Below, piece by piece: positions 33,871-41,207 of a stretch of DNA of 41,262 nt. The notes under the pieces were generated by a model. The model worked only from the letters and a program-made list of their open reading frames with translations, ran no database searches and was not told the origin of the DNA. Origin of the DNA: Acidimicrobiia bacterium (GTDB lineage Bacteria > Actinomycetota > Acidimicrobiia > IMCC26256 > PALSA-555); NCBI GenBank assembly GCA_040881685.1, contig JBBECS010000010.1:1-41262 (forward strand), given 5' to 3'. Both the position numbers and the translations under genes were made by a program. Position 1 is the stretch's first letter; the number at the start of each line of letters is the position of its first letter.

Positions 33871-35061
33871 GTGACGCTCGAAGCGCGGATTGCGGCGCGG
33901 ATCCGGCGGGAGGGTCCGATCGCGTTCGCCGACTTCCAGGCGATGGCACTCTACGACGAGCCCGACGGGTTCTTCACCGGTGGCGGTGGCGCGGGGCGCG
34001 GCGGGCGCGACTTCATGACCAGCCCCGAGGTCGGGTCACTGTTCGGTGCGCTCGTCGCCCGCCATCTCGACGCGGTCTGGCACCGCCTCGACGCGCCCGA
34101 CCCGTTCGTGGTTGTAGAGGTCGGTGCCGGCCGCGGTCGCCTCGCCGCCGACGTGTTGCGCGCGGGTCCGGGATGTGCGCCAGCGTTGCGCTACGTCTTG
34201 ATCGAGCGCTCGGCGCGGCTGCGCGCCGAGCAGCGCGAGCTCCTCACGCTCGAGCCCGCCGACGAAGCGCTAGGGCCGTTCGCTCGCCGCGCCGACCTCG
34301 ACGAGCCGCTGGAAGCGGTGCCCGGGTCCGGACCGATCGTGAGCTCGCTGGACGACCTCCCGGCCATGTCCCTCGACGGTGTCGTCATCGCCAACGAGCT
34401 CCTCGACAACCTGCCCGTGCACCTCGTGGAACGCGTCGAGGGCGAGTGGAGCGAGGTCCGCGTGCGGCTCGACGACGAAGAGCGATTGGTCGAAGCGCTC
34501 GTTCCCGCGCCACCCGAGCTCGCGATCGAGGCCGATCGCGTCGGGTCCGCCGACGTGCCCGGCGGGAGCCGGCTCCCGATCCCGGTCGCGACCAAGGACT
34601 GGCTCGAGCGCATCGCGATGCTGCTCGACCACGGCGAGGTGCTGTTGATCGACTACATGGACGATGTGCGCGGGCTGCTGCAGCGCGGCCAAGCGAGCTG
34701 GTTGCGCACCTACGCCGGTCACGGTCGCGGTTCTGCCCCGCTCGACGCCCCGGGTCATCAGGACATTACGTGCGACGTGCCGATCGAGTACCTCGGCTTG
34801 GCGGCGGCACGCGCCGGGTTCACGATCGCGGGCGAGACGTCGCAAGCCGAGTGGTTGGCGGGGCTTGGCGTTGACGAGCTCGTCGCGGCAGGCGACGCCA
34901 CATGGCGCGACCGCGCGCATATCGGAGATCTCGAGGCCATCGCGGGGCGCAGCCGCGGCGTCGAAGCCGCGGCACTCACCGACCCCGACGGGCTGGGTGC
35001 ACACCGCGTCGTCACTCTCACAGTCGGAGCGGCGAGCGTTCCAAAGGACGGCGGTAGGTGA
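33871..35061 (+). CDS. MidA/NDUFAF7-like SAM-dependent methyltransferase
   Basis: This 396-residue protein belongs to the family that includes mitochondrial NDUFAF7 (MidA), a complex I assembly factor reported to methylate an arginine of NDUFS2, the NuoD equivalent. Family features are the N-terminal GPIAFADFQAMALYDEPDGFF, DFMTSPEVGSLFGALVARHL, the SAM-binding VEVGAGRGRL (about residues 82-91), and VVIANELLDNLPVHLVE. The GTG start at 33871 is 17 nt after nuoN2, so it is likely cotranscribed with operon 2. That placement supports NuoD2 as substrate, but the activity is inferred. Its stop codon lies in the first hairpin of repeat copy K. Confidence 0.87.
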   Translation: MTLEARIAARIRREGPIAFADFQAMALYDEPDGFFTGGGGAGRGGRDFMTSPEVGSLFGALVARHLDAVWHRLDAPDPFVVVEVGAGRGRLAADVLRAGPGCAPALRYVLIERSARLRAEQRELLTLEPADEALGPFARRADLDEPLEAVPGSGPIVSSLDDLPAMSLDGVVIANELLDNLPVHLVERVEGEWSEVRVRLDDEERLVEALVPAPPELAIEADRVGSADVPGGSRLPIPVATKDWLERIAMLLDHGEVLLIDYMDDVRGLLQRGQASWLRTYAGHGRGSAPLDAPGHQDITCDVPIEYLGLAAARAGFTIAGETSQAEWLAGLGVDELVAAGDATWRDRAHIGDLEAIAGRSRGVEAAALTDPDGLGAHRVVTLTVGAASVPKDGGR

Positions 35062-35150
35062 CGGGTGGCTTTGCCGCCCGTCACCGGAGGAGACGAAGCC
35101 TGCGGAGTCGACCAGGGGTGCAGGTAACCTGCCGCCGAGCGAGCGCGACA
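35057..35150 (+). repeat. Composite repeat, copy K, upstream of acs
   Basis: The first module is a 13-bp hairpin (35057-35069 with 35073-35085) tipped GGC-TTT-GCC. A GGAGGAGACGAAGCCTGCGG and GTCGACCAG linker follows. The second module is a short hairpin GCAGG-TAA-CCTGC (35120-35132) and CGCCGAGCGAGCGCG. TAACCT at 35125-35130 could also serve as a -10 box for acs, though no -35 is evident. Confidence 0.78.
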
Positions 35151-35163
35151 AGGGGAGGTGTCT

Positions 35164-37122
35164 ATGACCGACACGATCGAGTCTCTGCTCGCCGAGGGCC
35201 GGACCTTTCCGCCCCCTGCGCCGTTCAAGAAGCGCGCGCGCGTCACCGACGCCGAGCTCTACGACGAGGCGAACACCGACTTCGAGGGCTTTTGGGCCAA
35301 GCAAGCGGCCGACCTCCTCGACTGGTACGAGGAATGGCACACGGTCCTCGAATGGGACCTGCCCTTCGCCAAGTGGTTCGTCGGCGGCAAGATCAACGCG
35401 TCGTACAACTGCCTCGATCGCCACGTCGCCGCCGGTCACGGCGACAAGGTCGCGTATCACTGGGAAGGTGAGCCCGGTGACACGCGCACGATCACGTACG
35501 CGCAGCTCCTCGACGAGGTGAGTCGCCTCGCCAACGCGTTGAAGGCGCTGGGCGTCGGCAAGGGCGATCGGGTGAACATCTACCTCGGAATGGTGCCCGA
35601 GCTCCCGATGGCGCTTCTCGCGTGCTCGCGCATCGGCGCGCCCCACTCGGTGGTGTTCGGTGGGTTCTCCGCCGACTCACTGCGCGATCGCATCAACGAC
35701 GCCGAGGCCAAGGTCCTCATCACCGGCGACGGCGCGTGGCGACGCGGGACGATCGTGCCCCTCAAGGACACCGCCGACGCTGCAGTCGCCGACTGCCCGT
35801 CAATCGAGAAGGTGTTGGTGCTGCGGCGCACCGAGCAGGACGTTCCCTGGACCGACGGGCGCGACGTGTGGTGGCACGACCTCGTGGCGCAGCAATCAAC
35901 CGAGTGCCCGCCCGAGCCGATGGACACCGAGGACCTCCTCTACCTCCTCTATACGAGCGGGACCACGGCCAAGCCCAAGGGCATCATGCACACCACCGGG
36001 GGCTACCTCACCCAGGTGTGCTGGACGCACCAGAACGTCTTCGACCTCCAGCCCGACGACGACGTCTACTGGTGTGCAGCCGACGTCGGCTGGGTCACCG
36101 GTCACTCGTACATCGTCTACGGGCCGCTCGCGAACTGCACGACGAGCGTGATGTACGAAGGAACGCCCGACTTCCCGGACAAGGACCGGCTCTGGCAGAT
36201 CGTCGAGCGCTACGGCGTCACCATCCTCTATACCGCACCTACCGCCATCCGCACCTTCATGAAATGGGGCGCCGAATGGCCCGAACATCGTGACCTGAAG
36301 AGCCTTCGGCTCCTCGGGACCGTCGGCGAACCGATCAATCCGGAGGCTTGGGTTTGGTACTGGGAGCACATCGGCGGCGGGCGGTGCCCGGTCGTGGACA
36401 CGTGGTGGCAGACCGAGACCGGCGCCATCATGATCAGCCCGCTCCCCGGCGCGACGACGCTCAAGCCAGGGAGCGCGACGTTCCCGATGCCAGGGATCGG
36501 TGCCGACATCGTCGACGACCAGGGCAATGGTGTCCCGATCCCCGGTGGGGGCTACCTCGTGCTGACGCGCCCGTGGCCCTCGATGCTGCGTGGCATCTGG
36601 GGTGATCCGGAGCGGTACCGCAGCACGTATTGGAGCCGCTTCGACGGCAAGTACTTCGCCGGTGACGGCGCGAAGCGCGACGACGACGGGTACTTCTGGC
36701 TGCTCGGGCGCGTCGATGACGTGATGCTCGTGTCGGGGCACAACATCTCGACTGCCGAGGTGGAGCACTCGCTGGTCGGGCACCCGGCGGTGGCTGAGGC
36801 CGCGGTCATCGGACGCACCGACGCCACCACCGGCCAGGCGATCGCCGCGTTCGTGATCCTGCGCAGCGGCCAGGAGCCGAGCGAGGCGCTCGCCGATGAG
36901 CTGCGCGCGCACGTCGGGGACACGATCGGCCCGATCGCGAAGCCGAAGACGATCTTGTTCACCGAAGACCTGCCCAAGACCCGGTCGGGGAAGATCATGC
37001 GCCGGCTGCTCAAGGACGTGAGCGAAGACCACGCGCTCGGCGACACGACCACCCTCGCCGACCCATCCGTCGTCGAAGGCATCAAGGCGCGCTACCTCGC
37101 AGAGACGCCGGACGAGGAGTGA
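35164..37122 (+). CDS. acs: Acetyl-coenzyme A synthetase
   Basis: This 652-residue AMP-forming acyl-CoA ligase activates acetate to acetyl-CoA through acetyl-adenylate. In order: the P-loop [15 protein letters not shown], the acetyl-CoA synthetase signature [20 protein letters not shown], the adenylate-binding [13 protein letters not shown], the hinge region [20 protein letters not shown], and the catalytic lysine in [10 protein letters not shown] (Lys610), the residue regulated by acetylation in this family. Length matches Acs. The ATG at 35164 has GGGGAGG 5 nt upstream. It is a single-gene unit bracketed by inverted repeat modules (copies K and L). Confidence 0.96.
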   Translation: MTDTIESLLAEGRTFPPPAPFKKRARVTDAELYDEANTDFEGFWAKQAADLLDWYEEWHTVLEWDLPFAKWFVGGKINASYNCLDRHVAAGHGDKVAYHWEGEPGDTRTITYAQLLDEVSRLANALKALGVGKGDRVNIYLGMVPELPMALLACSRIGAPHSVVFGGFSADSLRDRINDAEAKVLITGDGAWRRGTIVPLKDTADAAVADCPSIEKVLVLRRTEQDVPWTDGRDVWWHDLVAQQSTECPPEPMDTEDLLYLLYTSGTTAKPKGIMHTTGGYLTQVCWTHQNVFDLQPDDDVYWCAADVGWVTGHSYIVYGPLANCTTSVMYEGTPDFPDKDRLWQIVERYGVTILYTAPTAIRTFMKWGAEWPEHRDLKSLRLLGTVGEPINPEAWVWYWEHIGGGRCPVVDTWWQTETGAIMISPLPGATTLKPGSATFPMPGIGADIVDDQGNGVPIPGGGYLVLTRPWPSMLRGIWGDPERYRSTYWSRFDGKYFAGDGAKRDDDGYFWLLGRVDDVMLVSGHNISTAEVEHSLVGHPAVAEAAVIGRTDATTGQAIAAFVILRSGQEPSEALADELRAHVGDTIGPIAKPKTILFTEDLPKTRSGKIMRRLLKDVSEDHALGDTTTLADPSVVEGIKARYLAETPDEE

Positions 37123-37135
37123 GTCACCTTTCTGG

Positions 37136-37200
37136 TCGCGCTCGCTCGGCGGCAGGGACCAACCTGCCTGGTCGACTCCGCAGGCTCCGTCTCCCGCCGC
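37136..37200 (-). repeat. Composite repeat, copy L, inverted, downstream of acs
   Basis: The reverse complement reads GGGAGACGGAGCCTGCGG, GTCGACCAG, a hairpin GGCAGG/CCTGCC (37151-37156 with 37163-37168), then GCCGCCGAGCGAGCGCG. This is the linker and second module of copy K in opposite orientation, so acs lies between inverted copies. The sequence up to 37267 contains more GC-rich inverted repeats but no gene. Confidence 0.75.
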
Positions 37201-37267
37201 CGCCCTACGGGTGGCTCGCCACTCCGGCGAGCTCACTCGCTTCGCTCGTTCGCCGCGCGCAGCGGGA

Positions 37268-37756
37268 ATGAAGCTCGCTCCTGAACACTGGACGTGGCGC
37301 GATGGTCCGATCGAGGCCGGTCGCGTCGCCGTCATCGACATCGACGGCGTGCTCTCGGACGCGACCACCCGCCAGCACTACTTGGAGGCACCGCGACGCG
37401 ACTGGCGCGCGTTCTTCGACGCGTGCAGTGAGGACCCGGTGATCGAGGAGGTCAAAGTGCTCCTCGACCTCCTCGACCCGATGCTGCGCATCGTCCTGCT
37501 CACTGCTCGCCCCGAGCGGCTGCATCACCTGACGGTGGCGTGGTTGGAGCACTACCGAATCCGTTGGGACGTGCTCGTCATGCGGCCGTGGGGTGACTAC
37601 GACCAGTCGCGTGAGTTCAAGCAAGCGTCGGTTTGGGAGCTGCGTCAGTACGGCTTCGAGCTTCGCCTCGCGATCGAAGACGATCGGCGCAACGTCGAGA
37701 TGTTCCGCAGCGAGGGCGTGCCCTGCATCTACTTCCATAGCGGCTACTACGACTAG
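37268..37756 (+). CDS. HAD-superfamily phosphatase-like protein
   Basis: This 162-residue small HAD-fold protein has motif I VIDIDGVLSD with Asp24 and Asp26, motif II in IVLLTARPE, and the acidic motif IV IEDDRRNVEMFRSEGV. The layout, with no large cap domain, resembles the phosphatase domain of polynucleotide kinase/phosphatases. It probably removes a phosphate from a nucleotide or nucleic-acid end, but the substrate is unknown. The ATG at 37268 is preferred by domain start; a GTG at 37211 would add a repeat-like arginine-rich leader. Confidence 0.72.
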   Translation: MKLAPEHWTWRDGPIEAGRVAVIDIDGVLSDATTRQHYLEAPRRDWRAFFDACSEDPVIEEVKVLLDLLDPMLRIVLLTARPERLHHLTVAWLEHYRIRWDVLVMRPWGDYDQSREFKQASVWELRQYGFELRLAIEDDRRNVEMFRSEGVPCIYFHSGYYD

Positions 37757-37768
37757 CGACTGATCTGG

Positions 37769-38599
37769 ATGCTGGAGGCAACGCTCCTCGCGCTCGGGTC
37801 AGCCGCGCTGCACGCGTTCTGGAACCTGCTCGTCAAGGCGAGCCAGGAGCGTCTCTTCACGGCGTGGGGTCAGTTCCTCGTCGGTGGCGTGATCACGCTG
37901 CCGGTGCTCGTGATCATCGGCTTCCCCGACGCCGATGCCTTGCCGTACCTCGCGATCTCGAGTGCCGTGCACGTCGTGTACGTGTTCGCCCTCGTTCGTG
38001 CGTACCACCACGGCGACTTCTCGCTCGCCTATCCGCTGGCACGCGGCGGCGGAGCGATGCTCGCAGCGATCGGTGGTGTGGCCTTCCTGTCCGACGACCT
38101 CTCGGGTCTTTCGTGGCTCGCGATCGCGATCGTCGTCGGCGGGTTGGCGTCGCTCGTGCGGCGGCACGTCGGGCGAGCAGCGCTGCTGTGGGCGGGGCTG
38201 ACCGCCGCGACGATCGGCATGTACACCGTGCTCGACTCGGCCGGCGCGCGGAAGACCGACAGCGGGATCGCATACGGGATCGCACTGGTCATCGGAGCGG
38301 CGCTCGCGATCAGCATCTACGGAGCCACGCAAGGCATGGTCGGCGACTTCACCCGCTACTTGAGGAGCGACTGGCGCCGCGTGTCCCTGGGCGGGATCGC
38401 CTCCGTGATGGCGTACTCGATGGTGCTGGCGGGTGTGCGACTCGCGCCGGTCGGCTACGTCGCCTCCCTGCGCGAGTCGTCGGTGGTGTTGGGTGCGGCC
38501 GCCGGCTGGCTCCTGCTCCACGAGCGTCTCGGACGGGCGCGCCTCGTGTCGGCCGCCGTGGTGACGGTGGGATTGGTGCTCCTCGTGGCCTCTCGCTGA
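37769..38599 (+). CDS. EamA-family (DMT) transporter
   Basis: This 276-residue membrane protein has about ten helices in two EamA repeats. It starts with LEATLLALGSAALHAFWNLLVKAS, where the HAFWNLLVKAS segment is typical of EamA N-terminal repeats, and the second half contains PVGYVASLRESSVVLGAAAGWLLLHERLGRARLVSAAVV, the family's C-terminal signature. Substrate unknown. It begins 12 nt after the HAD gene, likely in one transcript. The TGA stop lies in the left end of repeat copy J. Confidence 0.85.
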   Translation: MLEATLLALGSAALHAFWNLLVKASQERLFTAWGQFLVGGVITLPVLVIIGFPDADALPYLAISSAVHVVYVFALVRAYHHGDFSLAYPLARGGGAMLAAIGGVAFLSDDLSGLSWLAIAIVVGGLASLVRRHVGRAALLWAGLTAATIGMYTVLDSAGARKTDSGIAYGIALVIGAALAISIYGATQGMVGDFTRYLRSDWRRVSLGGIASVMAYSMVLAGVRLAPVGYVASLRESSVVLGAAAGWLLLHERLGRARLVSAAVVTVGLVLLVASR

Positions 38600-38643
38600 G
38601 CGAATGTCCGCGCCGCAGGCAACCTAGGGCGCAGTGAGCGGGC
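38597..38643 (+). repeat. Degraded palindromic repeat, copy J
   Basis: GAGCGAATGTCCGCG and GCAGTGAGCG match the two conserved flanks. The stem is reduced to GCGCC (38610-38614) with GGCGC (38628-38632) and an inner AGG-CAA-CCT hairpin. The remaining sequence to 38690 shows no gene. Confidence 0.6.
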
Positions 38644-38695
38644 CCAAGCGGCCCGGCTCGCAGCGCCGAGAGCGGAGAAGCTGACCCCGGTTCAC

Positions 38696-38722
38696 GGGAA
38701 CCAATCCGCAGCACGTAGCGTT
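38696..38722 (+). promoter_or_regulatory. Candidate ECF sigma (SigE/SigR-like) promoter of htpX
   Basis: GGGAAC at 38696-38701 and CGTT at 38719-38722 are separated by 17 nt, matching the GGGAAC/T-N16-17-CGTT pattern of actinobacterial stress ECF sigma factors. HtpX is a membrane-stress protease, so such control is plausible. GGTTC-ACGG-GAACC around the -35 is also a small palindrome. Confidence 0.5.
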
Positions 38723-38766
38723 GGAATCAAATGGCCCCGATCAGGTGGGCCCGAGAGGTGACGACG

Positions 38767-39624
38767 ATGTCGGCATTCAAGAACACGTTCAAGACCATGA
38801 TCTTCCTCGCCGCGCTCGGCGGGCTGTTCATCGGAATCGGCGGAGCGCTCGGCGGGAACGGCGGGCTCGCCATCGGGCTCGTCATCGGCCTGCTCTTCGT
38901 GGGTGGGTCCTACTGGTTCAGCGACAAGCTCGCGATCAAGGCCGCTCGGGCGAAGCCCGTGACCCGCGAGGACGAGCCGGTCCTGTACGAGATCGTGGAG
39001 GACCTCGCCCGTCGCGACGGCATCCCCATGCCGCGCCTGTACATGTCCGCAGAGCCGCAACCCAATGCGTTCGCCACCGGACGGAGTCCGAACCACGCCG
39101 CGGTGTGTGCCACCCAGGGGATCATGCAGGTCCTCGATCGCGACGAGCTGCGCGGCGTGCTCGCCCACGAGCTCTCGCACGTCAAGAACCGCGACATCCT
39201 CATCGGCTCTGTTGCCGCCGCGGTGGCGATGGCGATCATGTTCGTGTCCCGCATCGCGATGTGGGGTGCGATGTTCGGCGGTAGCGACGACGACGATGGC
39301 GGCGGCATCATCGGCTTGCTGGCACTCGTGATCCTCGCCCCGATCGCGGCGATGCTGCTCCAGATGGCCCTCTCGCGCTCACGCGAGTTCCAGGCCGACT
39401 CCAGCGGCGCGCACCTGATCGACGACGGTGAGCCGCTCGCCCGTGCCCTGGAGAAGATCGAGGCCTACGTGAAGCAAGTCCCGATGAACATCCAACCCGC
39501 GCAAGCCAGCGCGTTCATCATCAATCCCCTCACGGGCCGCAAAGTCAGCTTCGCCGGCCTCTTCTCCACCCACCCACCGACAGCCGACCGAGTCGCCCGA
39601 CTCCGCGACGGAGCGTGGCGGTAG
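38767..39624 (+). CDS. htpX: HtpX-family membrane zinc metalloprotease
   Basis: This 285-residue M48B membrane protease degrades damaged membrane proteins. Two N-terminal transmembrane segments (about residues 11-29 and 33-51) precede the zinc motif HELSH (134-138; His134, Glu135, His138). Two more hydrophobic segments (about 146-160 and 181-200) follow, and the third zinc ligand is Glu207 in SREFQAD. The C-terminal [13 protein letters not shown] is a family hallmark. The ATG at 38767 has GAGAGG about 8 nt upstream; an in-frame ATG at 38731 would add 12 residues. Confidence 0.93.
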   Translation: MSAFKNTFKTMIFLAALGGLFIGIGGALGGNGGLAIGLVIGLLFVGGSYWFSDKLAIKAARAKPVTREDEPVLYEIVEDLARRDGIPMPRLYMSAEPQPNAFATGRSPNHAAVCATQGIMQVLDRDELRGVLAHELSHVKNRDILIGSVAAAVAMAIMFVSRIAMWGAMFGGSDDDDGGGIIGLLALVILAPIAAMLLQMALSRSREFQADSSGAHLIDDGEPLARALEKIEAYVKQVPMNIQPAQASAFIINPLTGRKVSFAGLFSTHPPTADRVARLRDGAWR

Positions 39625-39648
39625 CACAACGGCATCGGCTGGTGCGCC

Positions 39649-39673
39649 CGAGCGGGGGCTTTGCCGCCGCTCG
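39649..39673 (+). repeat. GGCTTTGCC-tipped hairpin, copy N, after htpX
   Basis: CGAGCGGGGGC pairs with GCCGCCGCTCG around TTT with one mismatch. This is the same first module as in copies M (8054-8084) and K (35057-35085). It follows the htpX stop by 24 nt and may act as a terminator; no T tract follows. Confidence 0.6.
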
Positions 39674-39711
39674 ACCACCGGGGCGTGGAGCGAGTCGCGT
39701 TGGGAGGGGCC

Positions 39712-39764
<53 letters not shown>

Positions 39765-39766
39765 TT

Positions 39767-40255
39767 TCAGTCGCGGAAGTTGGTGAAGTCGAGGGGGATG
39801 CCGAAGTCCTTCTCTCGCACCGCGGCGATGACGGATTGGAGGTCGTCGCGCTTCTTGCCGCTGACGCGGAGCTGATCACCCTGCACCTGGTGTGACACGC
39901 CCTTGAGTCCGAGCTCCTTGATGAACTTGCCGAGCTCGCGCGCCTTGTCCTGGTTGATGCCGACCATGAGGGTGACGACCTGGCGAACCGTTCCCTTCGT
40001 GGCTTCCTCGATCTTGCCGTACGAGAGCGCCTTCAGCGACACCTTGCGCTTCACGAACTTCTCTTCGAGCACCTGCGTGAGCGCTTTGAGGCGCTGATCG
40101 CTCTCGGTGTGCAGCTCGATCGTCTTCTCTTTGAGTTCGATCGAGCTGTTCGTGCCCTTGAAGTCGAAGCGCGTCGAGATCTCGCGGCTGGCTTGGTCGA
40201 CCGCGTTGCGCACCTCTTGAAAGTCGACCTCGGAGACAACGTCGAAGGTAGGCAT
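39767..40255 (-). CDS. yajQ: YajQ-family nucleotide-binding protein
   Basis: This 162-residue protein of the YajQ/UPF0234 family is a small two-domain protein reported to bind nucleic acid and, in some bacteria, cyclic di-GMP. The N-terminus MPTFDVVSEVDFQEVRNAVD, the FDFKGTNSSIELKEK block, KRKVSLKALSYGKIEEATKG, and the C-terminal VSHQVQGDQLRVSGKKRDDLQ are all characteristic, and the length is normal. The ATG at 40255 is the conserved start; the frame is open upstream across the tRNA-Tyr gene. The stop is 2 nt from the homopolymer block. It is divergent from tRNA-Tyr. Confidence 0.95.
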   Translation of the reverse strand: MPTFDVVSEVDFQEVRNAVDQASREISTRFDFKGTNSSIELKEKTIELHTESDQRLKALTQVLEEKFVKRKVSLKALSYGKIEEATKGTVRQVVTLMVGINQDKARELGKFIKELGLKGVSHQVQGDQLRVSGKKRDDLQSVIAAVREKDFGIPLDFTNFRD

Positions 40256-40275
40256 CGCGGTACTGTACGCAACCG

Positions 40276-40357
40276 GGGTCGGTACCCGAGTGGCCAAAGG
40301 GAGCGGCCTGTAAAGTCGCTGGCACAGCCTACGTTGGTTCGAATCCAACCCGGCCCA
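40276..40357 (+). tRNA. tRNA-Tyr (GTA)
   Basis: Acceptor GGGTCGG (40276-40282) pairs with CCGGCCC (40350-40356) with one G-T pair; discriminator A. The anticodon loop CTGTAAA gives GTA at 40310-40312 on a GCGGC/GTCGC stem. The variable arm is long (class II), as usual for bacterial tRNA-Tyr. T arm GTTGG-TTCGAAT-CCAAC. No encoded CCA. Confidence 0.95.
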
Positions 40358-40410
40358 CGACACGGCTCGCCCGAGGGGCGGGCCGATTCGCGCGGCGACC
40401 GCGCGCACGG

Positions 40411-40932
40411 TCACAACAGCCGCTGCATCTCCACGACGTCGAGCCACTTGTTGAACTTGCGACCGACCTCGCGCTCGATGCCAACGTGCTCGAACCCGCA
40501 CGCTACGTGCAGCGCGATCGACACCTCGTGATCGCCCACGATGCGGGCGATCATCGAGTGGAACCCGTGGTCCCGGCCGAGGCGAACGAGCTCGTCGAGC
40601 AAGAGCCGCCCGAGGCCGCGGGAGCGGTGATCCCGGTGCACGTACACCGAGTCCTCGACGGTGGTCGCGTATGCCGGGCGGTCCTTGTACGGCGACAGCG
40701 ACCCGAAACCCACGATGGTCCCGTCATCGTCGAGGGCGACGATCGCGGGGTGACCGCCCGAGTGCTCGTCGATCCACGCCACTTGCTGGTCCAGCGTGCG
40801 GGGAACCAGGTCGAAGGTCACCGTCGACTCGGCGACCTCCAGGTTGTAGATCTCTCGGATCGCGGCGGCATCGCGTCGCTCGGCGAGTCGAATCGGCAGC
40901 GTGGACACAGCCGCGGAAGGTAGTCGGCCCAC
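40411..40932 (-). CDS. GNAT-family N-acetyltransferase (phosphinothricin acetyltransferase-like)
   Basis: This 173-residue GNAT protein most resembles the phosphinothricin/methionine-sulfoximine acetyltransferase group. It has an N-terminal IRLAERRDAAAIREIYN, a TFDLVPRTLDQQVAWIDEH segment typical of that group, the acetyl-CoA-binding motif A SVYVHRDHRSRGLGRLLLDE, and the motif B region HVACGFEHVGIEREVGRKF. It would acetylate a small amine using acetyl-CoA. GTG 40932 is the upstream start; GTG 40908 is possible and closer to the conserved domain. Confidence 0.88.
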   Translation of the reverse strand: MGRLPSAAVSTLPIRLAERRDAAAIREIYNLEVAESTVTFDLVPRTLDQQVAWIDEHSGGHPAIVALDDDGTIVGFGSLSPYKDRPAYATTVEDSVYVHRDHRSRGLGRLLLDELVRLGRDHGFHSMIARIVGDHEVSIALHVACGFEHVGIEREVGRKFNKWLDVVEMQRLL

Positions 40933-40963
40933 AACGGCTGGTGGTCGGGATTCGCAGTGTTGC

Positions 40964-40969
40964 TAACCT
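40964..40969 (+). promoter_or_regulatory. Candidate -10 box for the tRNA-Thr/tRNA-Met genes
   Basis: TAACCT lies 9 nt before tRNA-Thr, the distance expected for a -10 box with start just before the mature 5' end. No good -35 is seen (GTGGTC or TGGTCG at the right distance). Confidence 0.3.
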
Positions 40970-40978
40970 GACTGGCTC

Positions 40979-41051
40979 GCCCCCTTAGCTCAGTCGGCAG
41001 AGCACTTCCATGGTAAGGAAGGGGTCTACGGTTCGAGTCCGTAAGGGGGCT
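40979..41051 (+). tRNA. tRNA-Thr (GGT)
   Basis: Acceptor GCCCCCT (40979-40985) pairs with AGGGGGC (41044-41050), discriminator T. The anticodon stem CTTCC/GGAAG encloses ATGGTAA, anticodon GGT. T arm TACGG-TTCGAGT-CCGTA. No encoded CCA. Confidence 0.96.
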
Positions 41052-41052
41052 C

Positions 41053-41126
41053 GGCGGTGTAGCTCAGTTGGTCAGAGCACGCGGCTCATAATCGCGGCGT
41101 CGCGGGTTCGAGTCCCGCCACCGCTA
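41053..41126 (+). tRNA. tRNA-Met (CAT)
   Basis: Acceptor GGCGGTG (41053-41059) pairs with CACCGCT (41119-41125), discriminator A. Anticodon loop CTCATAA gives CAT. The paired first position and the absence of the GGG/CCC anticodon stem indicate elongator rather than initiator tRNA (a TilS-modified Ile-CAT cannot be excluded by eye). It starts one base after tRNA-Thr. Confidence 0.93.
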
Positions 41127-41148
41127 CCGAGAGTGAAGGCAAGAGGAT

Positions 41149-41173
41149 GGGAGGGTCAGACCGCGACCCTCCC
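41149..41173 (+). terminator. Hairpin between tRNA-Met and tuf
   Basis: GGGAGGGTC (41149-41157) pairs perfectly with GACCCTCCC (41165-41173) around a 7-nt loop. It lies 22 nt after tRNA-Met and 34 nt before tuf. It could end or attenuate the tRNA transcript or be part of the tuf leader; no U tract follows. Confidence 0.5.
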
Positions 41174-41207
41174 GCCTCTGCGCGGTAGATGTGGGAGCAG
41201 AGCAGGG

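Noticed and set aside
35158-35163. GTG at 35158 as the acs start
   Set aside because: It overlaps the GGGGAGG ribosome-binding site that is well placed for the ATG at 35164.
114-38643. The scattered palindromes as a CRISPR array
   Set aside because: Copies are kilobases apart, some lie inside genes, there are no regular spacers and no cas genes are present.
40276-40357. Long variable arm suggesting tRNA-Ser or tRNA-Leu
   Set aside because: The anticodon is GTA, and bacterial tRNA-Tyr normally has a long variable arm.
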